Positions 44,916 to 54,390 of a stretch of DNA of 64,000 nt are shown here, piece after piece. Made by a program: the position numbers and the translations under genes. This DNA comes from HB2-32-21 sp041603535 (GTDB lineage: Bacteria; Pseudomonadota; Gammaproteobacteria; Pseudomonadales; Porticoccaceae): positions 46,916 through 110,915 of the forward strand of contig JBFIEE010000003.1 of the NCBI GenBank assembly GCA_041603535.1, given 5' to 3'. The notes below the pieces were generated by a model. That model searched no databases. It had not been told where the DNA came from and worked only from the letters and a program-made list of their open reading frames with translations. Each line of letters starts with the position of its first letter. Position 1 is the first letter of the stretch.

Positions 44916-45425
44916 GTGAAAAGGTTTTTAGCGTTACAGGTATGTCTGTTTTTGTTGAGTGCTGGCGCTGTCGCAGATAATGGCATCGCCGTGGTAGACG
45001 TGGCGCGAGCCATATTCAGTACTGAAGTGGCAAAAAAGCGACAGGAGGAGATGCAACGCGCGTCAGAGTTTTCTGCGCAGCAGGCCAAGTACGACAGTCT
45101 TGCTGCGGATATGAAAGCCCTGCAAAAAGAAGTAGAAGGCAAGGCGATGACCTTGTCACAGGACAATGCCGCCGAATACCAGAAAAAAATGGAATACCTG
45201 CGCGCTGACCTGGAACTGGTATCCCGTAAACTTCAGGCAGAAGTAAAAGAAACTCAGAATCGTGTGATGCAGGAGCTGCAACCCAGGGCTCTCGAAGCAG
45301 TTAAAGAGCTGGTTGCAGAGGAAAAAATTACTCTGTTGTTGCAGCGAGAGGCGGTGATATCTGCCACGCCTGAGATGGACGTCACTGCGAAACTGATTGA
45401 CCGGATTAACAAAAAAACCCGTTAG
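44916..45425 (+). CDS. skp: Periplasmic chaperone Skp (OmpH)
   Basis: A 169-residue OmpH-family chaperone that holds unfolded outer-membrane proteins. MKRFLALQVCLFLLSAGAVA is the signal peptide. The mature part begins DNGIAVVDVARAIF and is a long Lys/Glu/Gln-rich coiled-coil tentacle. The GTG at 44916 with GAGG six bases upstream is preferred to a TTG at 44904. Confidence 0.93.
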   Translation: MKRFLALQVCLFLLSAGAVADNGIAVVDVARAIFSTEVAKKRQEEMQRASEFSAQQAKYDSLAADMKALQKEVEGKAMTLSQDNAAEYQKKMEYLRADLELVSRKLQAEVKETQNRVMQELQPRALEAVKELVAEEKITLLLQREAVISATPEMDVTAKLIDRINKKTR

Positions 45426-45437
45426 TGAAGCGAACAA

Positions 45438-46457
45438 ATGGATCTGGCCTACACATTGCGAGAGGTTGCTACGCATCTTGACGCTGAGTTGAGGGGCGAT
45501 CCAGAGTGTGTGATCACGGGGCTAAGCACTCTGCAGGATGCCGGTGACGGTGACCTGGCTTTTTTGGCCAATAAGGCCTACCAAAAATTACTGGCGACAA
45601 CGGCAGCTTCTGCGGTGATTCTGGAACCTGGAGCTGTCGACCAGTACACGGGCAATGCACTGATCCTGGAAAATCCATATGTCGGTTATGCTCGTATAAG
45701 CGCCTGGTTTGATGTCGTGCCGACAGCGCCAAAAGGGATTCACCGGAGTGCCGTCGTTGCGGATTCAGCGACTGTTTCACCGGAAGCTGCTATTGGCCCG
45801 TACGTGGTTATTGGTGACGGGGTGACCGTGCACCCCGGTGTTACTATTGGCGCCGGTAGCTTTGTTGGCGATCATTGCGTCATTGGTGCAGATACCTGGA
45901 TTTCGACGAACGTCAGCATTTACCACGGTGTGAGCATTGGTCAAGGCGTTCGCATACACAGTAATACTGTAATAGGTGCTGACGGCTTTGGTTTTGCCAA
46001 TGATCGTGGCCAATGGGTGAAGATACATCAGCTAGGTGGTGTTGAGATCGGTGATCGTGTCGAGATCGGTGCCTGTACGACGATTGACCGCGGCGCACTT
46101 GGCAATACGGTGATTGAAGACGGCGTTATCCTGGATAACCACGTACAAATCGCGCACAACGTGCGCATTGGGGAAAATACGGCTATGGCCGCCTATGCTG
46201 GCATAGCTGGAAGTACCGTGATCGGCAAAAACTGTATATTTGCCGGTCAGGCAGGGGCCGTCGGGCACGTCACAATCTGCGATCACGTGCATGCTATGGC
46301 TCGCTGTACTCTGTCTAAGTCAATCGATAAGCCGGGCTCGTATTCTTCCGGCCTGCTGATGTCAGAAACGACGAAATGGCGCAAAAATGCGGCACGTTTT
46401 GGTCAGCTTGACGATATCGCTCGACGCCTGAAAGCGCTCGAAAACAACCAAAAATAG
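45438..46457 (+). CDS. lpxD: UDP-3-O-(3-hydroxyacyl)glucosamine N-acyltransferase
   Basis: Third lipid A enzyme, 339 residues. The N-terminal uridine-binding domain (TLREVATHLDAELRGDP through DLAFLANKAYQKLL) is followed by a long hexapeptide-repeat beta-helix with the catalytic His in LDNHVQIAHNVRIGENT (His near residue 241). A short helical C-terminus completes it. It lies in skp-lpxD-fabZ-lpxA-lpxB order. Confidence 0.97.
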   Translation: MDLAYTLREVATHLDAELRGDPECVITGLSTLQDAGDGDLAFLANKAYQKLLATTAASAVILEPGAVDQYTGNALILENPYVGYARISAWFDVVPTAPKGIHRSAVVADSATVSPEAAIGPYVVIGDGVTVHPGVTIGAGSFVGDHCVIGADTWISTNVSIYHGVSIGQGVRIHSNTVIGADGFGFANDRGQWVKIHQLGGVEIGDRVEIGACTTIDRGALGNTVIEDGVILDNHVQIAHNVRIGENTAMAAYAGIAGSTVIGKNCIFAGQAGAVGHVTICDHVHAMARCTLSKSIDKPGSYSSGLLMSETTKWRKNAARFGQLDDIARRLKALENNQK

Positions 46458-46497
46458 CTGGCGGTAATGTTCCCGGTGGCCGTATCTAGGAAGCCTC

Positions 46498-46941
46498 ATG
46501 CGCATTGATGAAATCAAGAAATTGCTACCGCATCGTTACCCCTTTTTGCTGGTTGATCGGGTGGTGGAATTAGAGCTGGGAAAGCGCATTGTTGCCTATA
46601 AGAACATCACCGCTAATGAGGAAGTATTTAATGGCCACTTTCCAGGCGAGTCGATTTTCCCCGGTGTAATGATTATTGAAGCGATGGCTCAGGCAGCGGG
46701 TCTTCTGGGATTTGCTACAGTGAACAAGCAGCCTGAAGATAATGCACTGTATCTTTTTGCCGGGGTTGATGGGGTGCGTTTTAAGCGTCCGGTTGTGCCC
46801 GGTGACAGGTTGATGCTCGAGGCGGCAATAGACTCGACCAAGCGCAATATCTGGCGTTTCAAGTGTCGCTCTACGGTTGACGGGCAGTTGACCTGCGAAG
46901 CGACCATACTGTGTGCCCTGCAGGGTTTTGTGAAAGAATGA
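46498..46941 (+). CDS. fabZ: (3R)-hydroxyacyl-[ACP] dehydratase FabZ
   Basis: Hot-dog-fold dehydratase (147 residues) of fatty-acid elongation. It has LLPHRYPFLLVDRV, NGHFPGESIFPGVMIIEAMAQ with catalytic His and Glu (about residues 50-64), and FKRPVVPGDRL. Its last four bases overlap the lpxA start (ATGA). Confidence 0.97.
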   Translation: MRIDEIKKLLPHRYPFLLVDRVVELELGKRIVAYKNITANEEVFNGHFPGESIFPGVMIIEAMAQAAGLLGFATVNKQPEDNALYLFAGVDGVRFKRPVVPGDRLMLEAAIDSTKRNIWRFKCRSTVDGQLTCEATILCALQGFVKE

Positions 46942-47714
46942 CGAACATCCATCCTACGGCGATAATTGACCCCTCAGTCGAGCTTGGCGAAGGGGTCAGT
47001 GTCGGGCCGTTGTCGGTCATCGGGCCTGATGTGAAAATCGGTGCCGGTACTGTGGTGGCGTCACACGTGGTCATCAAAGGCCCAACTGTTATAGGCTTGC
47101 AAAACCGCATTTTTCAATTTTCAACGATCGGCGAAGACACGCCGGATATGAAGTATGGTGGCGAGCCGACCCGCCTGATTATCGGTGATCGCAATGTATT
47201 TCGCGAAGGTGTGACCGTCCATCGCGGTACCCTTCAGGATCGTGGCGAGACCGTCGTAGGCCACGACAATCTGTTTATGGCCTATGTCCATATTGGTCAT
47301 GATTGTGTCGTCGGTAATCACACCATTCTGGTCAATAATGCGTCCATCTCCGGCCATATTCATGTGGGAGATTGGGCTTTTTTATCGGGGTATACGCTGA
47401 TTCATCAGCATGTCCGGATTGGACCGCACGCGTTTTTGGGTGCCGGTGCGTATTTGAATCAGGATTTGCCAGCCTATGTCATGGCGGCCGGGCACCCTGC
47501 TGTGCCGCGTACGATTAACAAAGTGGGTCTGGAACGTCGCGGTTTTAGCAAAGACCAGGTCGCCGAAATTAATCGCGCCTATAAAGCTGTCTATCGACAG
47601 GGACTAAAACTGGATGAGGCGCTGGCCCGCATCGAGGCGGTGGTTCAGCATCGTGATGTGTTGCAACCCTTCATCGATTCCATCCGTGCCTCGGAGCGCG
47701 GTATTATCCGCTAG
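46938..47714 (+). CDS. lpxA: UDP-N-acetylglucosamine acyltransferase
   Basis: First lipid A enzyme, 258 residues. The start MTNIHPTAIIDPSVELGEGV at 46938 overlaps fabZ by four bases and matches family length. Hexapeptide repeats form the beta-helix; the catalytic His sits in AYVHIGHDCVVGNH (about residues 116-129). The C-terminal helical domain contains GLERRGFSKDQVAEINRAYK. Confidence 0.97.
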   Translation: MTNIHPTAIIDPSVELGEGVSVGPLSVIGPDVKIGAGTVVASHVVIKGPTVIGLQNRIFQFSTIGEDTPDMKYGGEPTRLIIGDRNVFREGVTVHRGTLQDRGETVVGHDNLFMAYVHIGHDCVVGNHTILVNNASISGHIHVGDWAFLSGYTLIHQHVRIGPHAFLGAGAYLNQDLPAYVMAAGHPAVPRTINKVGLERRGFSKDQVAEINRAYKAVYRQGLKLDEALARIEAVVQHRDVLQPFIDSIRASERGIIR

Positions 47715-47716
47715 CG

Positions 47717-48880
47717 ATGACACCAGCACTCCGCATTGGTCTGGTAGCGGGGGAGGCGTCTGGCGACCGTCTCGGCGCAGGTCTGATTAAAGCTATTCAG
47801 GCGCAACGACCAGACACCCGGTTTGAAGGAGTTGGCGGGCCACTGATGATTTCGGCGGGCTTACAGTCACTGTTTCCGATGGAGCCCCTGTCCGTGATGG
47901 GCTTGATTGAGCCTCTGAAAAATCTACCCACCCTGCTGCGGATTCGTGGCAGTCTGAAAAAACATTTTATCGCGCAGCCACCCGATATTTTTATTGGCAT
48001 TGATGCGCCAGATTTTAATCTGGGTCTGGAATTAAAATTGCGCAAGCAAGGCATTACTACCATGCACTATGTCAGTCCATCTGTCTGGGCCTGGCGCCAG
48101 AAACGTATAAAAAAAATAGCGCGAGCGGTTGATCACATGTTGACATTGCTGCCTTTTGAAGCCGATTTTTATACTGAGCATAAAGTGCCCGTAACGTTTG
48201 TTGGCCATCCTTTGGCCGATGATCTGCCGATGGATCCCGAAGGCGCGCGCGCGCGTGCCGAGTTGAACCTCGGTGCGCCATCCGCCCCCGTCCTGGCTTT
48301 GTTACCGGGGAGCCGACGTGGCGAGGTGGCGCAACTTGGTCGCTTGTTTCTGGAGACGGCGCGCCGTTGTCGAGAGGTGATGCCTGACCTGACATTCGTC
48401 TTGCCAGCGGCCAATGCAGCACGTCGTCAGCAAATAGACCTGCTTATGATGGAGTTTGCCGATCTTCCGGTGACGGTTCTTGACGGCCAGTCTCACGCAG
48501 CGATGGCTGCCGCTGACGTCGTGTTGCTGGCTTCCGGGACGACGGCGCTGGAGGCTATGTTGCTCAAAAAGCCGATGGTGGTCAGTTACCGGACGGGGTG
48601 GCTCACGCATGCGATTATCTCGCGGATGTTGAAGGTGCCTTATGTCTCCTTGCCCAACTTGCTGACCGGGGAAGAGCTGGTGCCCGAGTTGCTTCAGGAC
48701 GCCGCGACAGTCAAAAATTTAAGCGAGCGCCTAATGGCGATTTTCCAGCTTCCTCGAGAGGGTGAGGCGCTAAAGGAAAAATTCTATCAGTTGCATGAGC
48801 AGCTGCGCTGCAATGCAAGTTATAAAGCTTCGGCGGCTGTGCTTGATCTCATTCAGGCTCGCCAGAAGCATCGAATTTAG
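47717..48880 (+). CDS. lpxB: Lipid A disaccharide synthase
   Basis: GT19 glycosyltransferase (387 residues) joining UDP-diacylglucosamine and lipid X. LVAGEASGDRLGAGLIKA, FEGVGGP, FIGIDAPDFNL, HYVSPSVWAWRQKR, FVGHPLADDLP, LLPGSRRGEV and LLASGTTALEAMLLKKPMVV appear in family order. It begins 2 nt after lpxA. Confidence 0.97.
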   Translation: MTPALRIGLVAGEASGDRLGAGLIKAIQAQRPDTRFEGVGGPLMISAGLQSLFPMEPLSVMGLIEPLKNLPTLLRIRGSLKKHFIAQPPDIFIGIDAPDFNLGLELKLRKQGITTMHYVSPSVWAWRQKRIKKIARAVDHMLTLLPFEADFYTEHKVPVTFVGHPLADDLPMDPEGARARAELNLGAPSAPVLALLPGSRRGEVAQLGRLFLETARRCREVMPDLTFVLPAANAARRQQIDLLMMEFADLPVTVLDGQSHAAMAAADVVLLASGTTALEAMLLKKPMVVSYRTGWLTHAIISRMLKVPYVSLPNLLTGEELVPELLQDAATVKNLSERLMAIFQLPREGEALKEKFYQLHEQLRCNASYKASAAVLDLIQARQKHRI

Positions 48881-48883
48881 ACG

Positions 48884-49597
48884 ATGGGACTTTTGCAGGT
48901 GGGTGATGTGATTACTTACACCGGCGCCTTGCTTGCCGGCGTCGATGAGGTTGGCCGTGGTCCTCTTGCCGGGGACGTGTTAGCCGCCGCAGTCATGCTG
49001 AATGATCAGCGACCGATAGCGGGGCTGATGGATTCAAAAAAGCTGAGCGCAGAAAAAAGACGTAAACTATATGAACAAATCACCGCGGCGTCGCTCTGTT
49101 ACAGCATTGGCCGCGCCTCTGTCGCGGAAATAGACGATATCAATATTTTGCAGGCGACGCTCCTGGCTATGTCTCGGGCCGTGGCGGGGCTGCCGATAAG
49201 CCCTGAATTTGTCGTCGTAGATGGCAACCGTTTGCCCCAGTGGCGGGTGCGGTCACAGGCGATAGTTAAGGGTGATACGAAAATTCCCTCGATCAGTGCT
49301 GCCTCTATCGTTGCCAAGGTCATACGCGATGCCGAGATGGCGGAACTTGATAAGGCCTATCCCGGTTATGGATTTGCCTTGCACAAAGGTTATGGCACCC
49401 GCCAGCATCTTGACGCCCTGGATCGCCTGGGCCCTTGTCCGATCCACCGCCGTTCGTTTAAACCGGTAGTCGCAGCGCTAGCACAACGGCAGGCAGCAGG
49501 CGACAACGCGCAAATCGACAATGCGCAAATCGAGAATGCGCGAACCCACAAAGCACAGATCGACAGGCCGCCAAAAAGGGCGGTGAAAGGTGGTTAG
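48884..49597 (+). CDS. rnhB: Ribonuclease HII
   Basis: Cleaves RNA in RNA-DNA hybrids and at single ribonucleotides. The 237-residue protein has GVDEVGRGPLAGDVLAAAV (catalytic Asp, Glu), MDSKKLSAEKRRKLYE, VVDGNRLP and KGDTKIPSISAASIVAKVIRD. It ends with a non-family tail of about 37 residues containing imperfect repeats of the type DNAQIDNAQIENAR before a basic end. The core is normal length. Confidence 0.95.
   Translation: MGLLQVGDVITYTGALLAGVDEVGRGPLAGDVLAAAVMLNDQRPIAGLMDSKKLSAEKRRKLYEQITAASLCYSIGRASVAEIDDINILQATLLAMSRAVAGLPISPEFVVVDGNRLPQWRVRSQAIVKGDTKIPSISAASIVAKVIRDAEMAELDKAYPGYGFALHKGYGTRQHLDALDRLGPCPIHRRSFKPVVAALAQRQAAGDNAQIDNAQIENARTHKAQIDRPPKRAVKGG
49506..49550 (+). repeat. Imperfect 15-bp repeats encoding the rnhB tail
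   Basis: Units of the type GACAACGCGCAAATC repeat about three times near the end of rnhB and encode a repeating D/E-N-A-Q/R-I/T pentapeptide. They lie outside the catalytic core. Confidence 0.6.
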
Positions 49598-49670
49598 CTG
49601 CATTGCAACTGCTGGTTAACTGCTAGAGAATCGTGGTGTGAACAGTAAAGCAATATTACCGAGGACGGAC

Positions 49671-50756
49671 ATGGCGTACGCGCAAATTACTGGCTGGGGA
49701 AGATGCTTACCGCCGGCCCGGTTGACTAATCATGATATCGCGACGGTTATGGATACGTCTGATCAATGGATTACTGAACGTACCGGTATCAAAACAAGAC
49801 GCATCAGTCATGTAATGAATGCGGACATGGCGCATGTCGCTGCCGCCAGGGCGCTCGCCTGTGCGGGTATCCACGCGGATGAACTGGATATAATCGCCTA
49901 CGCGACGACTACTCCGGATGAAGTGATCCCCAATACCGCATCAATTTTGCAGTGTCAGTTAGGCGCTAGTAATGCGGCGTGTTTCGATTTGAATGCGGCC
50001 TGCACGGGGTTCTTATACAGTTTTAATATGGTTTCTGACATGCTTCGCTGCGGTTCCATCAAAACCGCGCTGGTGGTAGGTTCGGAGCGGCTTAGTTCCC
50101 TGATGGACTGGTCGAAGCGGGAGTCGGCGATTCTTTTTGGCGACGGTGCCGGAGCGCTTGTCCTTCAGGCATCAGAGCAGGAAAGCGGTTTTTTTCAGGG
50201 AAAACTGGGCTGTGTGGTGAACACCAGGGAGCTGCTGGCCATGCCAGATTTTGGTCTGCACGCTATCGCCCAACACCGGCCATTACAGGTCACGCTCGAC
50301 TTTTATGGCAAGGAAATTTTTAAAAATGCAGTCGCCGGGATGGCGAGCGCCTGTGCAGAAGTATTAGAGGAATCTGCGCTGTCCCTTGAAGACATTGATC
50401 TCATTATTCCGCACCAGGCCAATGCCCGCATCGTTGAAGCGCTGATCAGGCGCCTCGGCGCCGACATGAACAAGGTGGTACTGACGTTGGATAAATATGC
50501 TAACACCTCAACCAGCAGCATTCCCATCGCGCTTTGCGAAGCGCTTGATCAGGGTCGCGTCAAACCGGGCATGACGATTCTACTGGTGGCTTTTGGCGCC
50601 GGACTGACCTGGGGGGCGACGCTTCTGAGGTGGGGTGATCGCGTAACTGCCCTGGGCAGCACAGATGTGGAATTACCCGCCACCGATAAGACCGGACTTG
50701 ACTTGATTATGGAGGCCATAGCGGTTCGTGCCGGCGCCAGTAATCGGTACCGATGA
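49671..50756 (+). CDS. 3-oxoacyl-[ACP] synthase III (FabH-type)
   Basis: Thiolase-fold condensing enzyme of 361 residues. It has DTSDQWITERTGIKTRRI, catalytic Cys in DLNAACTGFLYSF (about residue 113), His in LIIPHQANARIVEAL (about 255) and Asn in DKYANTSTSSIPIAL (about 285), all FabH triad positions. After the usual end (ATLLRWG) it runs on for about 30 residues. The start at 49671 follows GAGGACGGAC. It sits between rnhB and dnaE, where most gammaproteobacteria have no FabH. It may initiate fatty-acid synthesis or make a specialised acyl product. Confidence 0.82.
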   Translation: MAYAQITGWGRCLPPARLTNHDIATVMDTSDQWITERTGIKTRRISHVMNADMAHVAAARALACAGIHADELDIIAYATTTPDEVIPNTASILQCQLGASNAACFDLNAACTGFLYSFNMVSDMLRCGSIKTALVVGSERLSSLMDWSKRESAILFGDGAGALVLQASEQESGFFQGKLGCVVNTRELLAMPDFGLHAIAQHRPLQVTLDFYGKEIFKNAVAGMASACAEVLEESALSLEDIDLIIPHQANARIVEALIRRLGADMNKVVLTLDKYANTSTSSIPIALCEALDQGRVKPGMTILLVAFGAGLTWGATLLRWGDRVTALGSTDVELPATDKTGLDLIMEAIAVRAGASNRYR

Positions 50757-50779
50757 CACCTGAAACTGGAGGCCAAACG

Positions 50780-53700
50780 ATGTTATCTGCTAGCTCACCC
50801 GGCACCGAAACTCTGGCTTTTGTCCACCTCCATCTGCATAGCGAATACTCTCTCCTGGATGGCACCATCGGGGTGCGGCGGCTGGCCGACACGGCCCGCG
50901 CAATGGCCATGCCCGCAGTGGCCATTACCGATGTTAGCAATCTTTTCGCGCTGGTTAAATTTTATAAGGCGGCCCAGGCTGCCGGCGTCAAACCGATCGT
51001 TGGTAGCGATTTTAATGTGGTTGGCGATGCGCCGGATCGGGCGGGTAGTCGACTGACCCTGTTGGTGCAAAATCAAACCGGCTATCAAAATCTCACAAAA
51101 CTGATTTCCCGTAGCTACCTTGAAGGCCAGATCCAGGGTAAGCCAACGGTGCGCCGCGAGTGGGTGATTGAAATGTCGGATGGACTCATCGTCCTTTCTG
51201 GCTTTCAGGGCGAGGTGGGGCAGGCGCTACTATCTGGGCGACCAGGCCCGGCGAGCGACTTGCTCGATAACTGGATGGAGGCGTTTCCCAGCCGGTTTTA
51301 TCTTGAGTTGTCTCGTACCGGCAGAGCGGGCGAAGAAGAGTTTCTTCATGCTGCGGTTGAGTTGGCGACAACGCGGGACTGCCCGGTGGTAGCCACTAAC
51401 GATGTACGGTTTTTAACCGCCGCTCAGTTCGACGCCCATGAAGCGCGCGTGTGCATTTGCGAGGGACGAACGCTGGGTGATCCACGCCGCGAGCGGCGGT
51501 ACAGCGAGCAGCAATACCTGCGCTCACCCGCTGAAATGCATGAGCTATTCGCGGATATTCCGGAAGCTCTGGTGAATAGCGTTGAAATCGCCAGACGTTG
51601 CACACTTGATCTGGAGCTAGGCTCCCCCCGGCTGCCGGAATATCCGGTGCCAGAAGGGTTGAGCGCCGAAGACTATTTTCGCAAGGCAGCTCAGGAGGGT
51701 CTGGACAAACGGTTGCGGACCGTGTTCTGCGAGGCTCAATCTGGCAACGTCGAATCAGATAGTCCGTGCAATCACAGCCGCTTTGACTATCGCCTGCGGC
51801 TGGAACAGGAACTCGACATCATTAATCAGATGGGGTTTGCCGGCTATTTTTTGATCGTCATGGACTTTATCCGCTGGGCCAAACAGAACGATATTCCCGT
51901 CGGCCCTGGGCGGGGTTCGGGGGCGGGTTCGCTGGTGGCCTATGCTCTCGAAATTACCGACCTTGATCCGCTGCAATACGATTTGCTATTTGAACGCTTC
52001 CTTAATCCGGAGCGGGTGTCGATGCCGGATTTCGATATCGATTTCTGCATGGATGGTCGTGACCGCGTGATTGCCTATGTCGCCGAGCGTTATGGGCGCG
52101 ATGCGGTGTCACAGATTATTACTTTTGGCACCATGGCCGCCAAAGCAGTGGTCAGGGATGTGGCCCGTGTCCAGGGAAAATCCTACGGCCTTGCCGACAA
52201 GCTGTCGAAAATGATCCCCAATGAAATTGGTATGACCCTGGAAAAGGCCAGGGAACAGGAAGAGGTGCTTGCTGAGTTTCTTGAGCAGGATGAAGAGGCT
52301 CAGGAGATATGGGCCATGGCGCTACAACTGGAAGGCATTACCCGCAATGTTGGCAAGCACGCCGGCGGCGTGGTTATTGCCCCGACGCGGCTGACCGACT
52401 TTACACCGCTTTACTGTGACGAATCGGGCGCCGGTTTGGTGACCCAGTTCGATAAGGATGATGTTGAGGAGGCGGGCCTGGTCAAATTTGATTTTCTGGG
52501 GCTGCGCACTTTGACAATTATTGACTGGGCTGTCGCGAGGGCCAATAGACAGCGCGCTCAGGAAGGTATCGAGCCGCTGGATATTGCGCGTATACCACTT
52601 GACGATGCTGAAACCTATGGACTGCTGCAGCGGGCTGAAACGACGGCGGTTTTTCAGCTTGAGTCTAGAGGTATGAAGGACCTGATAAAACGCCAGCTAC
52701 CGAGCCATTTTGAGGATATCATCGCACTGGTGGCGCTTTTCCGCCCCGGTCCTTTGCAATCGGGTATGGTCGACGATTTCATCAATCGCAAGCACGGCCG
52801 CCAACCGGTCGCCTATCCGCATCACAAATACCAGCACGCTTCCCTGAAGCCAATTCTTGAGTCCACCTACGGCATCATTCTTTACCAGGAACAGGTCATG
52901 CAGATCGCCCAGGTCATGGGTGGCTACACCCTGGGTGCGGCGGATTTGCTGCGCCGCGCCATGGGCAAGAAAAAGCCCGAAGAAATGGCCAAACAACGGG
53001 AAATTTTTCTGACAGGTTCCGTTGCTAACGGCATCGACCGAGACCTTGCAGAAAATATTTTTGACTTGATGGAAAAATTTGCCGGCTACGGATTCAATAA
53101 ATCCCATTCCGCCGCCTATGCGCTATTAGCGTACCAGACGGCCTGGTTAAAGACCCACTACCCGGCTGCATTCATGGCTGCCGTATTGTCAGCCGATATG
53201 CAAAATACCGACAAGGTGGTTACCCTGATTGACGAATGTAGCGCCATGGGTCTGGTGTTGAGGCCGCCCGATGTCAATGTCGGGGAGTTCCAGTTTGCGG
53301 CGTCTGAAAAGCACGATGTTATTTATGGTCTAGGCGCGATTAAGGGTCTGGGTGAAGGTCCCGTTGAGAGTATTATTGCCGCCCGGCGGTCGGGTGGCCC
53401 CTTCAGCGATCTGTTCGATTTTTGTGGCCGTGTCGACGGGCGCAAGGTGAATAAAAGAGCGCTGGACGCGCTAATTCGAGCGGGAGCACTCGACGGCATT
53501 GGTCCTGGCGACGACCCAGATTTCAGTCGCGCAGTGTTACTTGCGGCTATGGATGAGGCGATGAAGCTCGCTGAACAACAGGCCAGGAACGCTGACAGTG
53601 GCATGGTCGATCTGTTTGGTGACACTGTGGCGGATAGCGCACCAGAGATTGGTTATTCGACTTTTGGCTCGGTGCGGCGCCTTAGCCTGCGGGAGCGGCT

Positions 53701-54319
53701 ACAGGGCGAACAGGACACCCTGGGTCTGTATCTGAGCGCGCATCCGGTAGACGAATACCAGCAAGAGCTTAGCCACCTGGTGGGCGACCGTATCAGCGAG
53801 TTGAAGCCCTCGCAAAGCACCCAGGTTGTGGCCGGTCTGGTGGTTGCGGTGCGCTCGGTAAAAACCCGCCGCGGGGACGTGATGGGTATTCTTACGTTGG
53901 ATGATCGCAGTGCGCGGATGGATGTCACAGTATTTGCCGAGCAATTTCGCGAATGTCGCGATAAAATTGGCAAAGGCGTTATGCTGGTCATCGATGGTCA
54001 GGTCAGCGAGGATGAATACACCGCTGGTTTGAAAATGCGCGCTGAGCGGGTGAGAACCCTGCTGGAGGCGCGTCAGGCGTCCCTAAAGAGTCTGTTAATA
54101 GACTGGCGGGTTCACCAACCTCGAGCGAGTGTCGAAGTTTTGAAGGAGATTCTCGAGCCTTATAACGGGGGGCAGTGCCCAATGAAAATAAGACACCGCT
54201 GCGCGGGTGCAGAGGGCGATATCCTGTTGTCCCAGGAGTGGTCGGTTAACCCGGATGATGAGTTGCTGGACAGGCTGCGTGACGCGTATGGGGAAAAGGC
54301 CCTACAGCTGGAATATTAG
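50780..54319 (+). CDS. dnaE: DNA polymerase III alpha subunit
   Basis: Replicative polymerase (1179 residues). The N-terminal PHP domain starts FVHLHLHSEYSLLDG. The polymerase active site includes GPGRGSGAGSLVAY and PDFDIDFCMDGRDRVI (about residues 415-430); FNKSHSAAYALLAYQTAWLK, an HhH region, and a C-terminal OB domain follow. ATG 50780 with GGAGG 7 nt upstream is preferred over ATG 50753, which overlaps the preceding stop as ATGA; both are in frame. Confidence 0.98.
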   Translation: MLSASSPGTETLAFVHLHLHSEYSLLDGTIGVRRLADTARAMAMPAVAITDVSNLFALVKFYKAAQAAGVKPIVGSDFNVVGDAPDRAGSRLTLLVQNQTGYQNLTKLISRSYLEGQIQGKPTVRREWVIEMSDGLIVLSGFQGEVGQALLSGRPGPASDLLDNWMEAFPSRFYLELSRTGRAGEEEFLHAAVELATTRDCPVVATNDVRFLTAAQFDAHEARVCICEGRTLGDPRRERRYSEQQYLRSPAEMHELFADIPEALVNSVEIARRCTLDLELGSPRLPEYPVPEGLSAEDYFRKAAQEGLDKRLRTVFCEAQSGNVESDSPCNHSRFDYRLRLEQELDIINQMGFAGYFLIVMDFIRWAKQNDIPVGPGRGSGAGSLVAYALEITDLDPLQYDLLFERFLNPERVSMPDFDIDFCMDGRDRVIAYVAERYGRDAVSQIITFGTMAAKAVVRDVARVQGKSYGLADKLSKMIPNEIGMTLEKAREQEEVLAEFLEQDEEAQEIWAMALQLEGITRNVGKHAGGVVIAPTRLTDFTPLYCDESGAGLVTQFDKDDVEEAGLVKFDFLGLRTLTIIDWAVARANRQRAQEGIEPLDIARIPLDDAETYGLLQRAETTAVFQLESRGMKDLIKRQLPSHFEDIIALVALFRPGPLQSGMVDDFINRKHGRQPVAYPHHKYQHASLKPILESTYGIILYQEQVMQIAQVMGGYTLGAADLLRRAMGKKKPEEMAKQREIFLTGSVANGIDRDLAENIFDLMEKFAGYGFNKSHSAAYALLAYQTAWLKTHYPAAFMAAVLSADMQNTDKVVTLIDECSAMGLVLRPPDVNVGEFQFAASEKHDVIYGLGAIKGLGEGPVESIIAARRSGGPFSDLFDFCGRVDGRKVNKRALDALIRAGALDGIGPGDDPDFSRAVLLAAMDEAMKLAEQQARNADSGMVDLFGDTVADSAPEIGYSTFGSVRRLSLRERLQGEQDTLGLYLSAHPVDEYQQELSHLVGDRISELKPSQSTQVVAGLVVAVRSVKTRRGDVMGILTLDDRSARMDVTVFAEQFRECRDKIGKGVMLVIDGQVSEDEYTAGLKMRAERVRTLLEARQASLKSLLIDWRVHQPRASVEVLKEILEPYNGGQCPMKIRHRCAGAEGDILLSQEWSVNPDDELLDRLRDAYGEKALQLEY

Positions 54320-54390
54320 CGGCTAGGGTATTAATGGTTATTTTTAGACATCGCTGTCGCTACGGTCGTACAGGATAGGGGAACGACAAC

